Assembly (NCBI GenBank): GCA_958422985.1
Contig: CATZPY010000027.1
Location: 1-14,612 of the forward strand
DNA: 14,612 nt
Direction of reading: 5' to 3'
From: an uncultured Clostridium sp.
Lineage (GTDB): Bacteria > Bacillota > Clostridia > TANB77 > CAG-508
Program-made: the position numbers and the translations under genes
Shown: in pieces, positions 6,393-12,917 of the stretch
How positions within the stretch are numbered: the stretch's first letter is position 1
Layout of the letters: each line of letters begins with the position of its first letter
Notes under the pieces: model-generated
What the model was told of the DNA's origin: nothing
The model's input: the letters and a program-made list of their open reading frames with translations, nothing else
Database searches by the model: none

Positions 6393-7676
6393 TTATTTTA
6401 TTTTTGCATTTTTTACTACAAATTCTATTGCTTTTTCTGTTTCTAAACTTCCTTTTAAATAGTTCTTTAAGGCTTCGTTTTGTTCTAATTCTTTTGCTTC
6501 TTTTCCGTAATTTTTAGCCATTTCTTCTAGTTTTTCTGCTACATCTTTATCACTTGCTTCTATTTTTTCTGCCTTTACTATAGCTTCAATTACTAATCTT
6601 GACTTAACAGCTTCTTTTGCTTGTTCTTCATAATCTTTTCTGAATTCAGATTCTGTTTTTCCAATCATTGATAAATAACTATCTAATGTTAAACCTTGAT
6701 ATTGTAGTCTTGTTTTCATATCGTTTACCATGTTGTCTATTTCTGTTTCTATCATACCAGATGGAATATCTATTTCTGTATTGTCACAAACTGCTTTTAC
6801 AGCCATATCTTGTGTTTCAAATTTTACTTTATCTTCATTTTCTTTTTCTAATTTTTCTTTTATACTTGCTTTTAACTCTTTTAGTGTGTCAAATTCACTA
6901 ACATCTTTAGCAAATTCATCATCTAATTTAGGTAAGTCCTTTTTCTTTATTTCATTTACTTTTACCTTGAAAATAGCATCTTTTCCTGCTAATTCTTTAG
7001 AAAAATATTCTTCTGGGAATTTTACTTTAATATCTCTTTCTTCTGAAAGTTTCATTCCTATTATTTGATCTTCGAATCCTGGAATAAATGTGTTACTTCC
7101 TATTTCTAGTTCATATCCTTCTGCTTTTCCACCTTCGAATGCTTTTTCATCTACAAATCCTTCGAAGTCTATTACAGCAATATTTCCTTTTTCTACTGGT
7201 TTATCTTCTACTGTAACAATTCTAGAATTTCTTTCTTGCATATGACCTAATTCATGGTTTATATCTTCGTCTTTTACAGTATACTCTACTTTTTTTAGTT
7301 CTATACCTTTATATTTACCTAATTCTACTTCTGGTTTTGTTTGAACTGTAGCTGTAAATATTAAGTCTTTTCCTTTTTCCATTTGTTTTATATCAAATTC
7401 TGGATAGCTTACAGCTGTTACATCGTTCTCTTTTAATTCTTTGTCATATTCTTCTTTTAATATTTCGTTAAAAGCATCTTCGTAAAAAATACTTTCTCCA
7501 TAGTATTTTTCTACAATTTTCATTGGTGCTTTACCTTTTCTAAATCCTGGTATATTAAAATATTTAGCTGTTTGGAAGTATACTTTTTTCATTGCTTCTT
7601 CAAACTTTTCAGCTGCTACTGTAAATTCTAATTTTAATTCATTTTTGTTATCTGTTTTTTCTACTTTTATACTCAT
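6393..7676 (-). CDS. tig: Trigger factor, ribosome-associated chaperone and prolyl isomerase
   Basis: 427 residues, the usual length. It binds the ribosome exit tunnel and assists folding of new chains. The N-terminal ribosome-binding domain carries the signature GFRKGKAP (44-51). An FKBP-type PPIase domain follows (about 162-245, including VEKGNIAVIDFEGFVD and FIPGFEDQIIGM). The remainder, about 246-427, is the α-helical, Lys/Glu-rich C-terminal chaperone arms. The ATG at 7676 follows an AAAGGG site. The gene has its own promoter and a probable terminator, and precedes clpP-clpX as in many bacteria. No residue or segment appears to be missing. Confidence 0.97.
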   Translation of the reverse strand: MSIKVEKTDNKNELKLEFTVAAEKFEEAMKKVYFQTAKYFNIPGFRKGKAPMKIVEKYYGESIFYEDAFNEILKEEYDKELKENDVTAVSYPEFDIKQMEKGKDLIFTATVQTKPEVELGKYKGIELKKVEYTVKDEDINHELGHMQERNSRIVTVEDKPVEKGNIAVIDFEGFVDEKAFEGGKAEGYELEIGSNTFIPGFEDQIIGMKLSEERDIKVKFPEEYFSKELAGKDAIFKVKVNEIKKKDLPKLDDEFAKDVSEFDTLKELKASIKEKLEKENEDKVKFETQDMAVKAVCDNTEIDIPSGMIETEIDNMVNDMKTRLQYQGLTLDSYLSMIGKTESEFRKDYEEQAKEAVKSRLVIEAIVKAEKIEASDKDVAEKLEEMAKNYGKEAKELEQNEALKNYLKGSLETEKAIEFVVKNAKIK

Positions 7677-7727
7677 TTATTTCAACCCTTTCGCTTTATT
7701 ATCCTTATAGTTTTTTAATGCCTTCCT

Positions 7728-7755
7728 ATTATATCACAAATTATGTGAATTGCAA
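7728..7755 (-). promoter_or_regulatory. σA promoter of tig
   Basis: Minus strand: −35 TTGCAA (7750-7755), a 16-nt spacer ending in TGTGA, and −10 TATAAT (7728-7733). The leader is about 45 nt. No obvious terminator of the preceding metallophosphoesterase gene (stop at 7806) lies between them, so some read-through into tig is possible. Confidence 0.7.
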
Positions 7756-7805
7756 GTGCTTTGCCTATAATATTACAATAATTTTACAATTTGTTAATTT
7801 ATACT

Positions 7806-8495
7806 CTAAAATAAATTTACAAGATCAAAGTTTGTATAGTCACAACTTGTCATAATATATTGTATATTATCTATGCTCTTTTCTATAACAAATTTATGTG
7901 CAGGTCCATGTAAATGTCCATATATGCATTTTGTTACATTATATTTTTCCATAACTCTTACAAAATCTGAAATTTCATTTGTTTTTAGTGGTGGATAATG
8001 TAGGCATACTATAATTTCTTTTTCATTTCCATATTTTTTTACTGCATCTTCTAAAGATAATCTTAATCTTTGTATTTCTCTATTATATATTTTCTCGTCT
8101 TCTTCTTGTAAGTCGCTAAAATTCCAGCCTCTTGTTCCGCAAATTAATTTCCCTTCAAATTCGTAACTGTTATTATATAAAAAATTTATATCATTAAAAC
8201 CTATTTCATTTATATATTTTTTCATTTTAGTTAAAGTCCCCCACCAATAATCGTGGTTTCCTTTTATTAGTATTTTCTTTCCTGGTAAATTATGTATAAA
8301 TTCGAAATCTTTATATGTATCTTCTAAATCCATTGACCAAGAGAAATCTCCACCTAAAATAACTAAATCGTTTTCTTTTACTTTACTATTCCAGTTTTCT
8401 TTTATCTTATTTTCATAATCTTTCCATCCAAATATATCCATTGGTTTATCTGTATTATATGATAAATGTAAATCTGAAATTGCATAAATTGACAT
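7806..8495 (-). CDS. Calcineurin-like metallophosphoesterase, substrate unknown
   Basis: 229 residues, cytosolic. All five blocks of the calcineurin-like phosphoesterase fold are visible: DLH (Asp8, His10), GGDFSW (Asp50), KGNHDYWW (Asn80, His81), CLHYPP (His166) and YGHLHG (His194, His196). These residues bind two metal ions and cleave phosphomonoesters or diesters. The substrate cannot be read from the sequence. The WW after GNHD and the GTRGWNF segment are typical of a stand-alone bacterial subgroup often annotated only as metallophosphoesterase. The start at 8495 follows GAGGG and lies 17 bp after the tsaD stop; last gene of the operon. Confidence 0.92.
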   Translation of the reverse strand: MSIYAISDLHLSYNTDKPMDIFGWKDYENKIKENWNSKVKENDLVILGGDFSWSMDLEDTYKDFEFIHNLPGKKILIKGNHDYWWGTLTKMKKYINEIGFNDINFLYNNSYEFEGKLICGTRGWNFSDLQEEDEKIYNREIQRLRLSLEDAVKKYGNEKEIIVCLHYPPLKTNEISDFVRVMEKYNVTKCIYGHLHGPAHKFVIEKSIDNIQYIMTSCDYTNFDLVNLF

Positions 8496-8512
8496 TGTCT
8501 GCCCTCTTTCTA

Positions 8513-9502
8513 TTATAATTTTAAATTTGGTACAGCATTTAAGTCTAAATTTGAAAAGTTATTTTTTAAATAATTATAATATCCTGCTGACGCTATCATT
8601 GCTGCATTATCTGTACATAATTTAAGCTCTGGATAATATACTTGTATTCTTTCTTTTTCTTCTAATTCTTTAAATGCTTTTCTAATATAGCTATTAGCAG
8701 ATACTCCTCCTGCTAAAGCTATTTTATTTATATTTGTTTCTTTTACTGCCATTTTTGTATTTTTTAATAAAATTTCTGCTACATCTTTTTCAAAGCTTGC
8801 TGCTAAATCTGCTTTATTAATATTTGGATTTTTATGGTGCAAGTTAATTATAGCTGTTTTTAGCCCACTAAAACTAAAATTTAATCCTTCTACATGTACT
8901 TTTGGCAACTCTATGTTTGGAATTCCTTCTTTAGCAAGTTTGTCCATTTTAGGACCTCCTGGATATCCTAAACCTATAACTCTTGCAATTTTGTCAAACG
9001 CTTCTCCAACTGCATCATCTTTAGTTTTTCCTAATATTTCAAATTCTGTATAATCTTTTACTAATACAAGTTGTGTATTTCCTCCAGATATTAATAGCGT
9101 TAAAAAAGGCGGTTTTAAATCTTTATATGTTATATAATTTGCTGCAATATGACCTTGAATATGGTTTACACCTATAAGTGGTTTATTTGCCGCATAGCTT
9201 AATGCTTTAGCATATGAAACTCCAACCAATAAAGCACCTACTAAACCTGGTCCATATGTACATGCAACTGCATCTATATCATCCATTTTTATATTAGCTT
9301 CTTTTAGTGCTTCTTTCATTACTGGCGATATGTTTTCTACATGATTTCTAGAAGCAATCTCTGGTACAACTCCACCATATAATTCATGAATGCTTATTTG
9401 TGTGTTTATTACATTTGATAAAACTTCTCTTCCATTTTTTACAATAGCAACAGAAGTTTCGTCACAGCTTGACTCTATTCCTAATATTATTACGTCTTTC
9501 AT
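8513..9502 (-). CDS. tsaD: TsaD, tRNA N6-adenosine threonylcarbamoyltransferase
   Basis: 329 residues, Kae1/Qri7/TsaD family. It transfers the threonylcarbamoyl group from TC-AMP to A37 of ANN-decoding tRNAs (t6A), together with TsaB and TsaE, which are not in this window. Visible motifs: GIESSCDET (8-16), the iron-binding HIQGH (His114, His118), the phosphate-binding LISGGNTQL (137-145), GEAFDK, GGVSANSYIR (265-274), and CTDNAAMIA with Asp298 as the third metal ligand. The ATG at 9502 follows AAAGGAG, which overlaps the stop codon of the upstream protease gene (12-bp gap), suggesting coupled translation. Confidence 0.97.
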   Translation of the reverse strand: MKDVIILGIESSCDETSVAIVKNGREVLSNVINTQISIHELYGGVVPEIASRNHVENISPVMKEALKEANIKMDDIDAVACTYGPGLVGALLVGVSYAKALSYAANKPLIGVNHIQGHIAANYITYKDLKPPFLTLLISGGNTQLVLVKDYTEFEILGKTKDDAVGEAFDKIARVIGLGYPGGPKMDKLAKEGIPNIELPKVHVEGLNFSFSGLKTAIINLHHKNPNINKADLAASFEKDVAEILLKNTKMAVKETNINKIALAGGVSANSYIRKAFKELEEKERIQVYYPELKLCTDNAAMIASAGYYNYLKNNFSNLDLNAVPNLKL

Positions 9503-9514
9503 TTTTATCTCCTT

Positions 9515-10234
9515 TTAAAATATTGCAAATCCTATACTTAGTAATCCTCCTAATATAGTATCTATTATAGGTGATGTAATACTTGTAGCAAGTGGTGTAA
9601 GCCAAATAATAATGAAAGCTATATAAAATATGTTTTCATGTTCTATAAACCATCTTCTTGCATTTATAGGTAAAAAATGTGCTAATATTTTTGAACCATC
9701 TAATGGTGGTAATGGTATTAAATTAAATACTCCTAAACCAATATTAACAATAATTATATCTAAAATGACAGTTGTTACTATTCCATTTGCCATTGTCCAT
9801 ATTGTTGGCACAAAAGTTACTAAAGCCGCAAAAATTATAGAAAATACAAGCGCTAATATGAAGTTCATAAGTGGTCCTGCTACAGAAACAATTGCTTCTG
9901 CTGCGCTTGTAGAAACTCTACCTTTAAAGTTTCTTGGGTTTATTTGTACTGGTTTTCCCCAACCAATATGTGCAAATATAAGCATTACAATACCTATTGG
10001 GTCTAAATGTGATAATGGATTTAAACTTAATCTTCCTTGCATTCTAGGTGTTTCGTCACCAAGTTTTACTGCTGCTAATGCATGAGCATATTCATGAAAT
10101 GTAATTGCTATTAATACACCTGGTAAACTTAGCAACAACCCTAATAAATCTACTCCTCCTGTCATAATATTCGTTATGACCATAATAAATAGCAATATGT
10201 ATAAATAACTTCCCCCTCCTGGAAAATAAAACAT
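9515..10234 (-). CDS. M50-family (site-2 protease-like) membrane metalloprotease, YwhC-type
   Basis: 239 residues, polytopic membrane protein. The zinc motif HEYAH (47-51) lies in a membrane helix (FHEYAHALAAVKLGD). The third ligand is probably Asp179 in NLIPLPPLDGSK (171-182). About five or six hydrophobic segments are visible (about 10-28, 30-46, 80-92, 112-140, 150-172, 202-238). No PDZ or CBS domain is attached, which fits the small stand-alone subgroup rather than RseP or SpoIVFB. Substrate unknown. The ATG at 10234 follows AAGGAGAG. It sits between the uncharacterised lead gene (26-bp gap) and tsaD (12-bp gap). Confidence 0.92.
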   Translation of the reverse strand: MFYFPGGGSYLYILLFIMVITNIMTGGVDLLGLLLSLPGVLIAITFHEYAHALAAVKLGDETPRMQGRLSLNPLSHLDPIGIVMLIFAHIGWGKPVQINPRNFKGRVSTSAAEAIVSVAGPLMNFILALVFSIIFAALVTFVPTIWTMANGIVTTVILDIIIVNIGLGVFNLIPLPPLDGSKILAHFLPINARRWFIEHENIFYIAFIIIWLTPLATSITSPIIDTILGGLLSIGFAIF

Positions 10235-10260
10235 AGCATTCTCTCCTTTATAAATTAAAT

Positions 10261-11484
10261 TTATCTTTCAGATTTATTATCATCTTGTTCTTTTATATTG
10301 TCTTTTTCTGATAACATTTCTTTTTTATCAAGTTCTTTTATTTTTTCTTTAGCTTTTTGGGTTATATCTACTGTTTTTGTATTAATTGGATCTTCTGATA
10401 AATATATTTTTGGTACATTAAAGTTTACACCCACATTTTTTACAGTTTTAAAATATCTTTCCCATTGTTTATCATTTTGATCTACTATTTTAGACTCATC
10501 TGGGTATTTTTCTATTCCTCTAATTGGTTTTGGCATTACATATTCTTCTGTCTTACCATTTATTGTTTTATAACCTTTTCTTACAAGTTCTTTTCCATCT
10601 TTTCCATATGTGGCAATAGGCTCACCATTTTTGTCAAATTTATGTGTTTCAGAAAGTTCACCATTTTTATCAAATAACTCTATAGTAACTTCTCCTGTAT
10701 TGTCATCTTTATTTTCTTTATATACAACTTTTCCATCTACTTGTTTTACAAATGAACTCCCATCTTTTGTATTCGTCCTTTCTTCTACAATTTTATGTTC
10801 TTCATTTGTTTTAATATCATTTACTTTTTGTTTTGTTTCTATATGCAAAAATTCTGGATCATTTTTATCTCGTTCTACTGTTTCTTCATATTTTCCTATT
10901 ACTTTTTCATCTTCTGAGTCACAGTCTATAATTGGTCCTAGTGTTTTTGTTGTACTTTTACCTGTTTCGTAATTAATTTCTTCTTCATATACTATATCTT
11001 TTTCTGGATTTCTTACATCTTCTGTCATCTTATTTCCAAGTTTTTCTGTTTCTTTTTCTTCTACATAATAGTCTACTAATCTTGTCTTTTTCATTTTATC
11101 TGTTTCTATACTAGACAAAACTTCTTTCCCATTAATTGCATAATATGAATATTTTTCTCCGTCTTCTGTCTTACTTTCTTTATATGTTACTTGTTTACCT
11201 TCTATAAACATTCTTCTTTGTTTATTCCATTCTTTTAGCATTAAGCTCACCTTTAAACTTAAGTCTATCATTTCTTTTGCCTTTATATTATTTCTTCCTT
11301 CTTTTGAATTTTCTTTATTTTCTATAACATCTCTTTTTGGTGCAACATCAAAATTACTATTATATGTAAAGTCATTTGGAGTAAACCATTTTTTAATTTT
11401 ATCTAATAATGCTGAAAATATTCTTTTAAATATATTTTTTTCTGGCACAATTAGTTCTTTACCTTTTGTATCTTTTTCACTCAT
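10261..11484 (-). CDS. Uncharacterised charged cytosolic protein, first gene of the tsaD operon
   Basis: 407 residues; I do not recognise a family. It is very rich in Lys, Glu, Asp and Asn, has a single Cys, and no signal peptide or membrane helix. An amphipathic, basic/aromatic helix (about 17-34, NIFKRIFSALLDKIKKWF) could bind a membrane or partner. The middle (about 90-325) contains loose tandem units ending in G-K/E-x motifs (YAINGKEV, ELFDKNGELS, KFDKNGEPIATYGKDGKEL), resembling β-hairpin repeats of the MORN or RHS-wing type. The last ~45 residues are a charged helical tail. A promoter and AGGAAGAAGG site precede the ATG at 11484, and the protease gene follows after 26 bp. This suggests, but does not show, a link to the membrane protease. 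Confidence 0.85.
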   Translation of the reverse strand: MSEKDTKGKELIVPEKNIFKRIFSALLDKIKKWFTPNDFTYNSNFDVAPKRDVIENKENSKEGRNNIKAKEMIDLSLKVSLMLKEWNKQRRMFIEGKQVTYKESKTEDGEKYSYYAINGKEVLSSIETDKMKKTRLVDYYVEEKETEKLGNKMTEDVRNPEKDIVYEEEINYETGKSTTKTLGPIIDCDSEDEKVIGKYEETVERDKNDPEFLHIETKQKVNDIKTNEEHKIVEERTNTKDGSSFVKQVDGKVVYKENKDDNTGEVTIELFDKNGELSETHKFDKNGEPIATYGKDGKELVRKGYKTINGKTEEYVMPKPIRGIEKYPDESKIVDQNDKQWERYFKTVKNVGVNFNVPKIYLSEDPINTKTVDITQKAKEKIKELDKKEMLSEKDNIKEQDDNKSER

Positions 11485-11546
11485 ATTTTACCTTCTTCCT
11501 TATTGTGTGTTTTAGTTAAATTTTCTCATAGTTTTATTTCTTATGA

Positions 11547-11557
11547 AATATATCACA
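11547..11557 (-). promoter_or_regulatory. Extended −10 promoter of the 11484→7806 operon
   Basis: The minus strand has TGTGA followed by a −10 TATATT (11547-11552). There is no good −35 (best TGGAAT at 17 nt), and the −35 region overlaps the terminator stem at 11566-11594. The same TRTGA extended −10 occurs at the other promoters of this window, which is the main support. Start near 11540, leader about 55 nt. Confidence 0.5.
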
Positions 11558-11565
11558 AATAATTT

Positions 11566-11597
11566 AAAAATTCCACCATTTAAGTGGAATTTTTTTT
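11566..11597. terminator. Bidirectional intrinsic terminator beside the repeat
   Basis: The perfect 11-bp stem AAAAATTCCAC (11566-11576) / GTGGAATTTTT (11584-11594) has a 7-nt loop. The + strand has eight T residues (11590-11597); the minus strand has five. No + strand gene is visible to its left. On the minus strand it would stop read-through from the membrane-protein or repeat region before the next operon. Confidence 0.8.
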
Positions 11598-11600
11598 ATA

Positions 11601-11702
11601 TAGTAAGAAAGTTCTCCTAGTAGTAGAACTTTCTTACTAGAGAATTATAGCGAACCTTAGATTTGCTTAGAATTTACATTTGTTAGAAAATCTTAAGTTT
11701 GC
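11601..11702 (-). repeat. Dispersed ~102-bp repeat, copy 2 (intact hairpin)
   Basis: Inverted relative to the copy at 139-241 and near-identical in its body. One end is a perfect 15-bp hairpin: TAGTAAGAAAGTTCT (11601-11615) pairs with AGAACTTTCTTACTA (11625-11639) around the 9-nt loop CCTAGTAGT. The other ~60 bp (11640-11702) is the conserved body. The hairpin end lies three bases from the T8 tract of the terminator at 11566-11597, the same arrangement as copy 1 beside the prkC terminator. No open reading frame. The intact stem suggests this copy is younger or better preserved. Confidence 0.87.
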
Positions 11703-11756
11703 TTTTTTATAAAGAATAATATCTTTAATGTACAAACTAATTATATTTCATAAAAC

Positions 11757-11787
11757 AAAAAATTCTCACAAATGAGTGAGAATTTTT
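11757..11787 (-). terminator. Intrinsic terminator after the small membrane-protein gene
   Basis: A perfect 12-bp stem, AAAAATTCTCAC (11758-11769) with GTGAGAATTTTT (11776-11787), has a 6-nt loop and a T-rich minus-strand tail (TTTTTTGTTTT). It lies about 100 bp beyond the stop at 11886. The bases between (11788-11885) hold nothing I can identify. Confidence 0.85.
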
Positions 11788-11885
11788 CGCCTAATTAAAC
11801 TAATGAAATTTACTTAAGATTTGTTACTATCATTTTTGCTTTTTATCAGATAATACAATTGTCTATCATTTTTTTCGCGCTTTAA

Positions 11886-12215
11886 TTATCGCCACCAAAT
11901 TTCCTTATTTCTTCTTTTTTCTTTAATGTAAGTCCAACGTTTTTTGCCTGTATCAATGAATGATGAAATTACTAAAACACTACCGAAAACTAGCGATGTC
12001 AATAAACTAAAACGCAACCAAGACCATTCTCCATGGTTACATTCTACAATTGTTGAAGTTGATAATGCTGCATAAGTTGCTAAAAGTACTGCAATTGTAG
12101 TGCATAATTTCCTGTGCAAATTTATCCGATTAGCCATCAAATTATAGAATATCGTAATGGCTAGAATAATACACATAATAGTTACAATCGCACATGCAAT
12201 AAATCCAATCTTCAT
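11886..12215 (-). CDS. Small three-helix membrane protein of unknown function
   Basis: 109 residues; family not recognised. Three hydrophobic segments are visible: about 3-25 (with a short polar N-terminus), 38-56 and 68-87. A short loop VECNHGEWSWLR (57-68) lies between the second and third, and a strongly basic C-terminal tail ends in KEIWWR. By the positive-inside rule the tail is likely cytosolic. The ATG at 12215 follows a strong GGAGGT site at a longish spacing (~11-12 nt). Base composition looks richer in G+C than the flanking genes, and its neighbours are a degraded frame and a dispersed repeat, so recent acquisition is plausible. Candidates such as an immunity protein, holin-like protein or transporter accessory cannot be told apart. 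Confidence 0.72.
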   Translation of the reverse strand: MKIGFIACAIVTIMCIILAITIFYNLMANRINLHRKLCTTIAVLLATYAALSTSTIVECNHGEWSWLRFSLLTSLVFGSVLVISSFIDTGKKRWTYIKEKRRNKEIWWR

Positions 12216-12259
12216 TATAAATATTTACCTCCAATGTAAAATCAATTAATTTATTAGTT

Positions 12260-12289
12260 TCTATAAGGGATACACATCTTATCGGTCAA
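12260..12289 (-). promoter_or_regulatory. Possible promoter of the small membrane-protein gene
   Basis: Minus strand: TTGACC (12284-12289), an 18-nt spacer and TATAGA (12260-12265). The −10 matches four of six bases and the spacing is at the upper limit. The gene could instead be read from the strong promoter at 12754-12782. Confidence 0.3.
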
Positions 12290-12347
12290 TTCTTGCACCC
12301 TCTGATGTCACTAATACTATAAGATGAGTAGGACTAAGAATGTATTT

Positions 12348-12562
12348 CTATTCACCTTTACTCCAAATTTCATCTAATTCTGAAAAATTGCTTCCTTTAA
12401 GAAATCTGGAATATCACTTTCCCGTCTCACTCTTATAGCATCTTTCTTTGTACCTGCTTATTTATGAATATTAATAATGTTTTTCATCATATTTCCTCCT
12501 TTTGCTTTATGAGATGCAGTTTCTTCAATAATTTCATTTTCTTTTCTAAACTCTTTATTCAT
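12348..12562 (-). pseudogene. Degraded small reading frame with two strong ribosome binding sites
   Basis: An ATG at 12562 behind AAAAGGAG opens a 34-codon frame (MNKEFRKENEIIEETASHKA, then KGGNMMKNIINIHK) that stops at 12458. Inside it, AAAGGAGG precedes a second in-frame ATG-ATG at 12490. After the stop the same frame continues with coding-like text (AGTKKDAIRVRRESDIPDFL, KEAIF). It is broken at a five-base homopolymer (12383-12387), and the +1 frame continues as SELDEIWSKGE to a stop at 12348-12350; that frame then stays open to 12279. One stop and one frameshift would explain the break. I do not recognise the family. The alternative is a set of short peptides or a non-coding leader. Confidence 0.42.
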
Positions 12563-12753
12563 AACATTTTCTCCTTTTGATGTATGATATTGATTACTAC
12601 ATTATTTTCCAATGTCATAGACATTTACTTTATTTCTTTGGCTTTGTCAACGAGTTACACTGTTACGACATTTTCCTCCTTTTCTCATATTTTGCAGTTA
12701 CAAAGAACCTCCCTTCCTTTTCAATGTGCTAAGGCATATACCTTAATATCTTG
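12563..12753 (-). other. Long transcribed leader with strong Shine-Dalgarno sites but no convincing gene
   Basis: This stretch follows the consensus promoter at 12754-12782. It begins with a short hairpin (TAAGG/CCTTA, about 12730-12745), then has GGGAGG and AAAAGGAGG sites. The only frames are tiny: 13 codons from 12688 to 12647, and a start-stop ATG-TCG-TAA behind the second site. Base composition is higher in G+C than the flanking genes. It could be a regulatory or attenuation leader, or the remnant of a mobile-element control region. Confidence 0.35.
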
Positions 12754-12782
12754 ATTATAGCATATTTTTATTATTTTGTCAA
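12754..12782 (-). promoter_or_regulatory. Perfect-consensus σA promoter
   Basis: Minus strand: −35 TTGACA (12777-12782), a 17-nt spacer and −10 TATAAT (12754-12759), preceded by TGC (extended −10). This is the strongest promoter in the window by sequence. It points into the degraded frame and, further on, the small membrane-protein gene. Confidence 0.85.
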
Positions 12783-12833
12783 TTTTATGTAAATCTGTGT
12801 TTATTATTTATTAACACTCTTTTTATATTGAAT

Positions 12834-12891
12834 AAAAAAGCACTAAATATATAAATTTTTGTAACAAAAACTATTATATACTTAGTGCTTT
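12834..12891 (-). terminator. Intrinsic terminator after lysS
   Basis: AAAGCACTAA (12837-12846) pairs with TTAGTGCTTT (12882-12891) around a 35-nt AU-rich arm that can itself fold (TTTTTGT/ACAAAAA). The minus strand ends in TTTTTT (12839-12834). It lies 27 bp beyond the lysS stop. Confidence 0.75.
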
Positions 12892-12917
12892 ATTTTTTAT
12901 TAAATTTATTAAATATT

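Noticed and set aside
12275..12326. Inverted repeat CATCTTAT / ATAAGATG as an operator or hairpin
   Set aside because: Only eight AT-rich pairs separated by 36 nt; expected by chance in this composition.
12647..12688. Thirteen-codon frame (MRKGGKCRNSVTR) in the leader after the consensus promoter
   Set aside because: The nearest ribosome binding site is about 19 nt away, too far, and the purine-rich stretch inside it looks like a site for another start. Not enough for a gene call.
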